Origin: Akkermansia sp.
GTDB lineage: Bacteria > Verrucomicrobiota > Verrucomicrobiia > Verrucomicrobiales > Akkermansiaceae
Direction: 5' to 3'
Length of the DNA: 32,551 nt
Assembly (NCBI GenBank): GCA_017546445.1
Contig: JAFYWX010000044.1
Coordinates: 1-32,551 of the forward strand
Below are positions 8,215-14,110 of the stretch, in pieces. Each line of letters opens with the position of its first letter. Positions within the stretch are counted from its first letter, which is position 1. The translations under genes were made by a program, and so were the position numbers. The notes beneath the pieces were generated by a model. It had not been told where the DNA came from. It was given only the letters and a program-made list of their open reading frames with translations, and ran no database searches.

Positions 8215-8835
8215 ATGAAACTGAATAAGCAGGCACGCAAGGGTTTCACCCTCGTTGAAATCCTGGTTGCAGTAGCCATTCTCGCCATGCTGGCTTCCGG
8301 CATGTGGGTAGCTGTGGGCAGCTACCAGAGCAAGAAGCTGATAAACAAGGCCCAGACGGAAATCACCCTTCTGGAGGCCGCCATGAACGAATACCGCACG
8401 GATAACGGTGGTCTGCTGCCCTTCGGTCGTGGTGATGAGGAGAGCTCCAGCATCATGTACCAGGCCCTTTCCTGCGACTACGATGGCGACGGCGAGCCCG
8501 ACGACGACAACGGCGTGACCCGCATGCCCTACTGCCCCACCTTCAGCGTCATCAAGAACACCAAGGAGGCAGAACAGGGCGAAGGCATCCCCGTGCTGCG
8601 CGCCACTATCCGCACCAAGGACAAGGGCAAGCGCAAGGTATTCGTGGTGGTGGATCCCTGGGGCAAGCCCTACCGCTACCGCCTGGGCTGCGAGGCCGAG
8701 GACGACAAGGGCAAGACCGGCTCCGGCATCAATGCTGATTTCGATATCTTCTCCCAGGGCCCGGATGGCCAGGGCGACAGCACCAACAAGAAGGGTGAAA
8801 ACGAAGACAACATTTCCAACATCAAACTCTGGTAA
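8215..8835 (+). CDS. GspG-like major pseudopilin
   Basis: 206 residues. A short basic leader ends at Gly10, followed by FTLVE and a 20-residue hydrophobic helix, the class III signal cleaved by a prepilin peptidase; the +5 Glu is present. The C-terminal half has DPWGKPYRYR and FDIFSQGPDGQGD, matching the GspG family pattern around its calcium site. A DYDGDGEPDDDNG loop (87-99) resembles an additional EF-hand-like calcium loop. It is longer than typical GspG (about 140-150), with an inserted acidic segment. No prepilin peptidase, secretin or minor pseudopilins are in the window. It starts 23 bp after gspF. Confidence 0.88.
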   Translation: MKLNKQARKGFTLVEILVAVAILAMLASGMWVAVGSYQSKKLINKAQTEITLLEAAMNEYRTDNGGLLPFGRGDEESSSIMYQALSCDYDGDGEPDDDNGVTRMPYCPTFSVIKNTKEAEQGEGIPVLRATIRTKDKGKRKVFVVVDPWGKPYRYRLGCEAEDDKGKTGSGINADFDIFSQGPDGQGDSTNKKGENEDNISNIKLW

Positions 8836-8853
8836 ATTAACCTTTTACACCAT

Positions 8854-11058
8854 ATGAATCACCGTACATTTACGGCGTTTCTCGCAGCAACCAGCACCAT
8901 CCCGGCGCTGGTTGCTTCGTATACGCCCTGCGCAGCAGCTGAACAGGTGCAACCGGCCATAGAACTCGTAAGCCGAGTCACACCGGATTTTGCGCAGAAT
9001 GTTCATTTCTCTATCTCCCAGAAAAAAAAGGCCACCATTTCCGGCAAAAACGGGGCGCTCCACATCAAAGCCCCCAGTGTGAAGGAATGCATCCGCGCAT
9101 ACGGATACTACCTGCGCAAAATTGCCAAGGTGCATCTCACCTGGAACGGTGACAACACCAGCGCCGCCTCTTTCGTGCTGCCGGAGAAGACTATCACCGT
9201 CCCCGAAGCCCTGCCCTTCAATTACGCTTTCAACTACTGCACCCTGAGCTACACCTGCACCCACTGGGACGCCCAGCGCTGGGAAATGGAGCTGGATCGG
9301 CTGGCGCTGGCCGGCTACACACACGTACTCGTCACCGCCGGACTCGAGACCGTGTGGCAGAAATTCCTCAGAGACATCGGCTACCCGGAAAGCAAGATAG
9401 CCGGTTTTATTCCCAACCCGGCCTACGCCGCCTGGTGGAACATGGGCAACCTGGAGGGCGAAGGAGGCCCCGTCAGCCAGACCATCATCCAGCACGAAGC
9501 CAGGCTGGGCCGTTTTCTGGTGAAGCGCATGCGTGAGCTGGGCATGGAGCCGGTGCTGCAGGGCTATGTGGGCTTCCTGCCGCATGATATGCCGGCAGAC
9601 AAGGTGAAAGGCCGCATCATCCCGCAGGGCAAGTGGTGCTCGCACTACAACCGCCCCGCCGTGCTGCAGCCCACGACAGAGGATTTCCCGCGCCTGGCCG
9701 CGCTCTGGTACAAGCACCTCAAAGCCGTATACGGCTACCAGGGCAGATACTTCGGTGGCGACCTGTTCCACGAGGGCGGCAGCACCGGCGGCACCCCGCT
9801 CACCCCTGCAGCCAGGGCTGTGCAAGGCGCCATGCAGCAGGCAGCGCCCGGGTCCACCTGGCTCATCCAGGCCTGGGGGCATAACCCGCACCGCGACCTC
9901 GTGGCCGGCACTACCCCGGAACACACCGTCATCCTTGCGCTGGATAAGGACATGAGCCCCGGGCACAACCTCACCCGCCAGTATCAGGGGCGCCCGCATG
10001 TGTGGTGCGAGCTGCTCAACTTCGGCGGCAACCAGGGCATGTACGGCGGCGCAGAACTGCTGGAGAACATGACAGGCAGACCCGGCGGCGCCATGGGCAT
10101 CGGCCTTATCTCCGAGGGGCTGGAAACCAACCCGTATTACTACGCCTTGCTCACCGAGCGCATCAACACCCGCGAGGCTATTGACACAGATACCTTCATC
10201 CGGGAATATGCAGAAGCCCGCTACGGCGTGAAAGACGCCGACCTGGAAAAGGCGCTCAAGCTGCTGCGAGAAAGCGTGTACGCCCCCGTGCGCCTGCAGG
10301 AGGGCTGCCAGGAGAGCATTCTCTGCGCCCGCCCCAGCCTCACAGCCAATAAGGCTTCCACCTGGTCCAAGCCCGATGACTACTACGACAAGGCCAGGGT
10401 GCGCAAGGCGGCCAGGCTCATGCTCAAAGCCGGCCAGAAGCACCAGCTCGACAATCTGCGCACCTTCCGGCACGATCTGGCCGACGTATGCCGCCAGGTG
10501 CTGGCAGATAAAGCCCGCGAGCAGCTGCCCAGGGTCAAGGCCGCCTTTGATGCCAGGGACCTCGAAACCTTCAACAAGGAAAGCGAGACCTACCTGCAGC
10601 TCATCCGCGACACAGGAGCCATCCTCGCCACCTCCGAGGATTTCCTGCTGGGGCGTTTTCTGGCAGGAGCCGAATCCAAAGGCGGCAAGAACACCAGGGC
10701 CCGTGAGGAAATGCGCAGAGCTATGCTCCAGCTCATCACCACCTGGACCCCCACCAATGGTATGCTCAATGACTACGCCCACCGCCAGCTCTCTGAGCTC
10801 ATGACCATGTACTACCTCAAACGCTGGGAAGCATTCTTCAACGCCCGCAAGGCAGAACTGAAAGGCCAGCGCCTGGCCGGCGAAGGCGGCAAATCTGCCA
10901 CCCAGACCAACGAGAACAACGGCGAGGCCGTGAGCTCCAGCTACGAGCTGAGCAAATCCGTAGACGCCGTGGAGCAGAACTTCCGCAAGAGCAAGCTGAA
11001 GCTCCACTACAAACCGAAAGGCAACGTGCTGAAGGTCGCCGACCGCATCCTCGACTAA
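8854..11058 (+). CDS. Secreted alpha-N-acetylglucosaminidase, glycoside hydrolase family 89
   Basis: 734 residues. It cleaves terminal alpha-linked GlcNAc, as found on gastric-type mucin O-glycans and heparan sulfate. An N-terminal signal peptide (about 1-28, ending PCAAA) is followed by a small alpha/beta domain, a TIM barrel (about 120-430) and an all-helical C-terminal domain, the order seen in NAGLU enzymes. Glu307 in GGDLFHEGG fits the family's acid/base position and Glu421 in GIGLISEGLE the nucleophile. WWNMGNLEGEGGP and WCELLNFGGNQGMYGG are also family-like. It starts 18 bp after the pseudopilin with no terminator between, so it is probably co-transcribed with the secretion genes. A basic C-terminal tail (from about 690) extends past the catalytic fold. 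Confidence 0.92.
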   Translation: MNHRTFTAFLAATSTIPALVASYTPCAAAEQVQPAIELVSRVTPDFAQNVHFSISQKKKATISGKNGALHIKAPSVKECIRAYGYYLRKIAKVHLTWNGDNTSAASFVLPEKTITVPEALPFNYAFNYCTLSYTCTHWDAQRWEMELDRLALAGYTHVLVTAGLETVWQKFLRDIGYPESKIAGFIPNPAYAAWWNMGNLEGEGGPVSQTIIQHEARLGRFLVKRMRELGMEPVLQGYVGFLPHDMPADKVKGRIIPQGKWCSHYNRPAVLQPTTEDFPRLAALWYKHLKAVYGYQGRYFGGDLFHEGGSTGGTPLTPAARAVQGAMQQAAPGSTWLIQAWGHNPHRDLVAGTTPEHTVILALDKDMSPGHNLTRQYQGRPHVWCELLNFGGNQGMYGGAELLENMTGRPGGAMGIGLISEGLETNPYYYALLTERINTREAIDTDTFIREYAEARYGVKDADLEKALKLLRESVYAPVRLQEGCQESILCARPSLTANKASTWSKPDDYYDKARVRKAARLMLKAGQKHQLDNLRTFRHDLADVCRQVLADKAREQLPRVKAAFDARDLETFNKESETYLQLIRDTGAILATSEDFLLGRFLAGAESKGGKNTRAREEMRRAMLQLITTWTPTNGMLNDYAHRQLSELMTMYYLKRWEAFFNARKAELKGQRLAGEGGKSATQTNENNGEAVSSSYELSKSVDAVEQNFRKSKLKLHYKPKGNVLKVADRILD

Positions 11059-11153
11059 GCCTGCACCCTTCCGTTTACGAATCATTCAATGCACCACCCC
11101 ACCCAGTGGAGTGATGCTTCATCATTATCACCTCCACCTGCCCCGCCACAATT

Positions 11154-11237
11154 AAAAAAAGGGCCCCCGTTGACGGTGCGGCAACACCCGGGGGCCGATA
11201 TGATACATGAAATAGTAACACTGGAGATTTCTCTCAG
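11154..11237 (-). ncRNA. Small RNA gene A (paralogue of the one at 11958-12035)
   Basis: A compact transcription unit with no ORF. The promoter on the minus strand is TTGATT (11267-11272), 17 bp, TCGAAT (11244-11249). The predicted RNA, about 84 nt, begins with a small hairpin around GAGAGAAATCTCC, then a U/A-rich single-stranded stretch. It ends in a strong terminator (GGCCCCCG paired with CGGGGGCC, 11162-11196) with seven U. The 5' hairpin, terminator core GGGTGTTGCCGCACCG, -35 block TTTTTCTCAAATCGCTTGA and the distance between promoter and hairpin all recur in copy B. It converges on the 3' end of the GH89 gene. I recognise no Rfam-type family. Confidence 0.6.
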
Positions 11238-11243
11238 CACGAG

Positions 11244-11272
11244 ATTCGACCACAAATGGACGCGGGAATCAA
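11244..11272 (-). promoter_or_regulatory. Promoter of small RNA gene A
   Basis: TTGATT-17-TCGAAT on the minus strand; the -10 is weaker than in copy B. The upstream block TTTTTCTCAAATCGC is conserved in copy B (one difference), more than a -35 box alone needs. Confidence 0.5.
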
Positions 11273-11319
11273 GCGATTTGAGAAAAACGCCCTGGGTTTG
11301 CACATGTATCACAAAGTTT

Positions 11320-11403
11320 TCACAATTGACTGGAACGTTCACCACCAGCAGCGCGGAGAAATGCCGCCTTGGTGCCATCGATGTCGATAATTTCTTTAAT
11401 CAT
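11320..11403 (-). CDS. Possible 27-codon ORF with an frr-like start context
   Basis: ATG at 11403 opens a 27-codon frame ending TGA. The product begins MIKEIIDIDGTKAAFLRAAG. Its start context AACCGAATACAACAATG matches the frr start context AACCAAATACAACAATG at 16 of 17 positions, which suggests a genuine translation start. It ends just upstream of the promoter of small RNA A. It could be a leader peptide, a small protein, or a leader-plus-stub remnant of a duplicated gene. No family is recognised. Confidence 0.3.
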   Translation of the reverse strand: MIKEIIDIDGTKAAFLRAAGGERSSQL

Positions 11404-11725
11404 TGTTGTATTCGGTTTAAGATTATCCCCGCCACACCATGCAGCGGGAGTTATCAACACCGCCGCAGTCCGTTTGCAACTTGTGCACCAGCTCCAACAG
11501 ATGCGGCAGGCGTGCTGATGCGCCTATTATATGCCCCCCTTTTTCAGGTATTTTCACATTTACTGTAAAACCGGGGGAGTTTTTATACTCCAGTAAGCGA
11601 AAGGAAAAAAACGCGCCCAATTTTACAGTAAAACAGGGCAAAAAAAAGAAACATCTGCTATTGACAGGTTTATTGAACGTACAGAAAGAAGTACATTTGC
11701 CTTGTGCTGTTTTGTTGTTCTGTGG
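11404..11725. other. Non-coding spacer between the paired small RNA genes
   Basis: No convincing gene. It contains the palindromes TTTACTGTAAA (11559-11569) and TTTACAGTAAA (11622-11632), centres 63 bp apart. Between them is a small GGAGT/ACTCC hairpin. Poly-A-rich plus-strand stretches follow (11608-11650). A frame at 11439-11783 is open only by chance as far as I can tell. Confidence 0.4.
11559..11632. promoter_or_regulatory. Pair of TTTACNGTAAA palindromes
   Basis: Two 11-bp perfect palindromes differing only in the central base sit with centres at 11564 and 11627. The 63-bp spacing equals six turns of B-DNA, so both lie on the same face. This looks like a dimeric repressor operator pair, although the regulated gene is not obvious. 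Confidence 0.4.
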
Positions 11726-11770
11726 TACACTCCGCATGCCGCCTGGTGCGGCAAAAGCCAGGCGGCTTTT
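11702..11770 (+). ncRNA. Promoter-hairpin-U-tract module 1
   Basis: TTGTGC (11702-11707), 18 bp and TACACT (11726-11731) are followed after 6 bp by a perfect 9-bp hairpin, GCCGCCTGG with CCAGGCGGC (11738-11766), then TTTTAT. Any transcript would be about 35 nt and consist only of the terminator hairpin. An alternative fold, GCCGC-CTGGT-GCGGC, competes with it. It may be a tiny RNA or a transcription insulator. Confidence 0.4.
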
Positions 11771-11865
11771 ATATCATGATTGAAATAATACCCCGCCTGA
11801 TGGCAATCAGCCCCGTGTTGATTGAGCAACTAATCTGGATTCTGTTCGTTGCGTTCCAGAGGTGT

Positions 11866-11912
11866 TAGAATCCACGCCCTGTACCCGGGAAACCGGGTGC
11901 GGGGCAATTTTT
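11866..11912 (+). ncRNA. Promoter-hairpin-U-tract module 2
   Basis: A TAGAAT -10 (11866-11871, weak -35) is followed by a continuous 13-bp stem including G-U pairs with a GAAA tetraloop (11876-11905) and then AATTTTT. The layout copies module 1: the hairpin begins almost at the predicted start site. It also serves as the terminator just upstream of the promoter of small RNA B. Confidence 0.4.
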
Positions 11913-11922
11913 CTCATATCGC

Positions 11923-11951
11923 TTGACTCTATCACTACTTTATGCTTTAAT
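11923..11951 (+). promoter_or_regulatory. Promoter of small RNA gene B
   Basis: TTGACT-17-TTTAAT, preceded by the conserved block TTTTTCTCATATCGC shared with copy A. The predicted start is near 11958. Confidence 0.6.
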
Positions 11952-11957
11952 TATGCC

Positions 11958-12035
11958 CGGAGAGAAATCTCCGGTTATTATTTTAATCATGTTATCAGCC
12001 CCCGGGTGTTGCCGCACCGCTAACGGGGGCTTTTT
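11958..12035 (+). ncRNA. Small RNA gene B (paralogue of the one at 11154-11237)
   Basis: The predicted RNA of about 78 nt opens with a 7-bp hairpin CCGGAGA-GAAA-TCTCCGG. An AU-rich single-stranded stretch with a TTATTATTTTAAT segment follows. It ends in a terminator (AGCCCCCG paired with CGGGGGCT, 11997-12031) and a U tract. The 33 nt between the -35 TTGA and the hairpin GAGAGAAATCTCC match copy A in length exactly but hardly in sequence. The hairpin stem changes from CTG/CAG in A to CCG/CGG in B while keeping pairing. Conserved structure over diverged sequence argues for a functional RNA. Its targets and role are unknown. Confidence 0.65.
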
Positions 12036-12064
12036 CTTTGGCAGGAGATAGCACCAGCACACAG

Positions 12065-12098
12065 AAAAGCCCGCCCCTGCATCAAGCTAAGGGCGGGC
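12065..12098 (-). terminator. Possible minus-strand terminator
   Basis: GCCCGCCC and GGGCGGGC form an 8-bp stem around a 14-nt loop, followed on the minus strand by TTTTC. It lies downstream of the tRNA-fMet terminator and may be a back-up against the convergent small RNA B unit. Confidence 0.4.
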
Positions 12099-12128
12099 GT
12101 GTCAGGGCAGAGACTGGGCTTCTCCGAT

Positions 12129-12205
12129 ATGTGCCCCCTGCAAGAGGTGTGTCCCCGGGGGTGTGTCCCCTGTGTGTCCCCTCCTGTGGGCTTATCTGTG
12201 TCCCC
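12129..12205. repeat. Cluster of GTGTGTCCCC repeats
   Basis: Three exact copies of GTGTGTCCCC (12147-12156, 12161-12170, 12172-12181) are accompanied by degenerate copies near 12129-12138 and 12196-12205. Spacing is irregular, so it is not a CRISPR. Such motifs resemble the short GGGGACA-type repeats left by REP-associated elements; no transposase is present. Confidence 0.45.
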
Positions 12206-12238
12206 ACGCTACCACGGCAATATGTACCCTTACAAGAC

Positions 12239-12279
12239 AAAAAATCGCGCTGTAAAGGTGTTACATCCTCTACAGCGCG
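12239..12279 (-). terminator. Rho-independent terminator of tRNA-fMet
   Basis: On the minus strand CGCGCTGTA pairs with TACAGCGCG (9 bp) and is followed, one base on, by TTTTTT. It begins 21 bp past the tRNA 3' end. Confidence 0.8.
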
Positions 12280-12299
12280 CTATTTTCAGTATTTTTTAG

Positions 12300-12373
12300 T
12301 TGCGGGAGCAGGATTTGAACCTGCGGCCTTCAGGTTATGAGCCTGACGAGCTACCTGGCTGCTCCATCCCGCG
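12300..12373 (-). tRNA. Initiator tRNA-fMet (CAU)
   Basis: 74 nt, no encoded CCA. It has the initiator hallmarks: unpaired C1-A72 at the acceptor end, a GGAGCAGCC D-arm start, three G-C pairs at the base of the anticodon stem flanking CTCATAA, and a TTCAAAT T loop. The sequence is very close to E. coli tRNA-fMet. It has its own promoter and terminator, so it is a single-gene unit. Confidence 0.95.
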
Positions 12374-12407
12374 ATTTTATTTAAGCCACCCTAGCGGGTG
12401 CGGCAGG

Positions 12408-12436
12408 AATATACCACCATCTGACCGATACGTCAA
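12408..12436 (-). promoter_or_regulatory. Promoter of tRNA-fMet
   Basis: On the minus strand TTGACG-17-TATATT; the predicted start at about 12401 leaves a 5' leader of about 28 nt before the mature tRNA. Confidence 0.65.
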
Positions 12437-12543
12437 GACCTTTTTGAAAAAAAGTGAATATTTTTTCAATTTCTTTCATTTTTCCTTTTTTGGGGTCGCT
12501 GGGGCAGGACGCTGGGATAAACGGGAAAACGCACGAAAACCAC

Positions 12544-12572
12544 TTGACGCTCAACCTTGCATCTGCTAGAGT
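12544..12572 (+). promoter_or_regulatory. Promoter of the DNA methylase, predicting a leaderless mRNA
   Basis: TTGACG-17-TAGAGT, then 7 bp to the ATG at 12580. Confidence 0.65.
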
Positions 12573-12579
12573 TGGCGCA

Positions 12580-13689
12580 ATGAACGGCACACCGCCAGCA
12601 GGGGAAGACCCGCGGTATCTCCAGGAGCAGCTTATCACCTACCTGGGGAACAAGCGTCGGCTGCTCGATTTCATCGGCCAAGCGGTGGGCAAGGTGCGCC
12701 GGCAGCTGGGCGGGCGCAAGCTGCGCTGTTTTGATGCCTTTTCAGGCAGCGGCATCGTGAGCCGCTATCTCAAGCAACACGCGGAAGCACTCTATACCAA
12801 TGACCTGGAGGATTATGCCCGGGTGCTGAATACCTGTTATCTGGCCAACAGCGATGCCGTGCAGGCGGCACACCTGCCGGAGCGGCATGCCGAATTGCTG
12901 CGGCAGATAGAGGAAAACCCGACTCCCGGACTATTGGCAAAGCTCTACGCCCCGCAGGATGACGAGCGCATTCACCGCGGGGAGCGGGTATTCTACACCC
13001 GCCGCAATGCCGTGTACCTGGACACTGCCCGCCAGCTCATCGGCCAGCAGCCGGCAGAGCTGCAGCCCTTCTTCCTGGCCCCCCTGCTCAGCGAGGCTTC
13101 CGTGCACACCAACACGGCAGGTATCTTCAAGGGATTTTACAAGGACGCTAACGGCGTGGGTAAGTTCGGCGGGCGTGGCGCCAATGCCCTGCAGCGCATC
13201 ATGGCCCCCATTGAGCTGCCCCTGCCCGTTTTCTCCCGCTATGATTGCGAGCTGCATGTGCTGCAGAGTGATGCCTGCGCCGCAGCTGCCAGCCTGCCGG
13301 AAATTGACCTGGCCTACCTAGACCCGCCTTACAACCAGCACCCCTATGGTTCCAATTATTTCATGCTGAACCTGCTGCTGCGTTATGAGGAACCGGCGCA
13401 GATGTCTGCCGTATCCGGCATTCCGCGGGACTGGAACCGCTCCGCCTACAACAAGCGCTCTCAGGTGCAGGAGGCGCTGGATGCCCTGCTTGGCACCCTG
13501 CCCGCCCGCTTTGTACTCATTTCCTACAACTCTGAGGGCTTTGTCTCCCTGCCGGAAATGCAGGCGCTGCTGGCGCGCCACGGGCAGGTGCAGCTCATGC
13601 AGACAGACTACGCCACCTTCCGCGGCTGCCGCAACCTGAGAGCCCGGGCGCTCTCGGTGAAGGAATATCTGTTTCTGCTCCGCAAGTGA
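12580..13689 (+). CDS. Solitary D12-class DNA adenine-N6 methyltransferase
   Basis: 369 residues from ATG 12580; the frame extends upstream, but the promoter ends 7 bp before this codon. It transfers a methyl group from S-adenosylmethionine to adenine in DNA. A conserved opening, QLITYLGNKRRLLDFI (17-32), resembles M.FokI/Dam-type D12 enzymes. The SAM-binding loop is DAFSGSGIVS (52-61), and the catalytic DPPYNQHPYGSNYF is at 248-261. The order (FxGxG before DPPY) is the alpha arrangement, and the middle insertion is the target-recognition region. No restriction endonuclease or specificity subunit adjoins, so it is likely an orphan methylase used for regulation, or a defence remnant. The recognition site cannot be read from sequence. 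Confidence 0.85.
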   Translation: MNGTPPAGEDPRYLQEQLITYLGNKRRLLDFIGQAVGKVRRQLGGRKLRCFDAFSGSGIVSRYLKQHAEALYTNDLEDYARVLNTCYLANSDAVQAAHLPERHAELLRQIEENPTPGLLAKLYAPQDDERIHRGERVFYTRRNAVYLDTARQLIGQQPAELQPFFLAPLLSEASVHTNTAGIFKGFYKDANGVGKFGGRGANALQRIMAPIELPLPVFSRYDCELHVLQSDACAAAASLPEIDLAYLDPPYNQHPYGSNYFMLNLLLRYEEPAQMSAVSGIPRDWNRSAYNKRSQVQEALDALLGTLPARFVLISYNSEGFVSLPEMQALLARHGQVQLMQTDYATFRGCRNLRARALSVKEYLFLLRK

Positions 13690-13701
13690 CGCAGAACATG
13701 C

Positions 13702-13729
13702 TTGACGCAAGCTGATTTGAGGGTATGAT
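13702..13729 (+). promoter_or_regulatory. Promoter of the lipoprotein/coiled-coil operon
   Basis: TTGACG-16-TATGAT, then 6 bp to the GTG at 13736. This supports GTG as a leaderless start. Confidence 0.65.
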
Positions 13730-13735
13730 GAGAGC

Positions 13736-14110
13736 GTGAATCATCTCTCAGTATTTTCCCGCTTGTGCACCTGCGCAGTGCTGTCTGTGGCACTGAGCAG
13801 CTGCTACCCGCAAGCAGATAACCCGGAGCAGCTGCGTCTGGCTCATGAACAGAATGCCAACATGCGCCGGGAAATCGCCAGCATGCATAAACTCATCAAA
13901 CAGGCGGGCGGTACCAATCCCGTACATGCAGAAAACGTCACCGCCAAGGAACAGGAGCTGGCCCATGCGCTCAATGAGCTCAAGGAGCTCAAGCGAAAGC
14001 AGACTGAGGCCAAGCTTCGCGTCATCCAGCTGCAGGATCGTCTGGATGCTTTCCGCACCAGTTTCCGCATGCTTCAGAGTGAAACCGCTAACCTTCACAA
14101 ACGCTCATGA
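13736..14110 (+). CDS. Lipoprotein with coiled coil, unknown function
   Basis: 124 residues from GTG. A signal peptide ends in the lipobox VALSSC, with Cys23 as the predicted lipidated residue. The rest (about 30-115) is a nearly continuous amphipathic helix with heptad-like Leu/Lys/Glu spacing, so it probably forms a membrane-anchored coiled coil. The GTG lies exactly where the promoter predicts transcription to begin. Its stop overlaps the next ATG by four bases (ATGA), implying translational coupling with the membrane coiled-coil protein. The pair may form an envelope complex; this is inference. No family is recognised. Confidence 0.7.
   Translation: MNHLSVFSRLCTCAVLSVALSSCYPQADNPEQLRLAHEQNANMRREIASMHKLIKQAGGTNPVHAENVTAKEQELAHALNELKELKRKQTEAKLRVIQLQDRLDAFRTSFRMLQSETANLHKRS

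Noticed and set aside
8845..11085. A 746-codon minus-strand frame over the GH89 gene
   Set aside because: Same antisense effect; the plus strand encodes a full glycosidase with a signal peptide and catalytic residues.
11439..11783. A 114-codon plus-strand frame
   Set aside because: It runs through the palindromes, poly-A stretches and the module 1 hairpin, has biased composition and no start context. The FTVKPG/FTVKQG repetition merely reflects the TTTACNGTAAA palindromes.
12038..12569. Short frames ending GAGFEPAAFRL and beginning MREQDLNLRPSGYEPDELPG
   Set aside because: Well-known false translations across tRNA genes; the region is tRNA-fMet.
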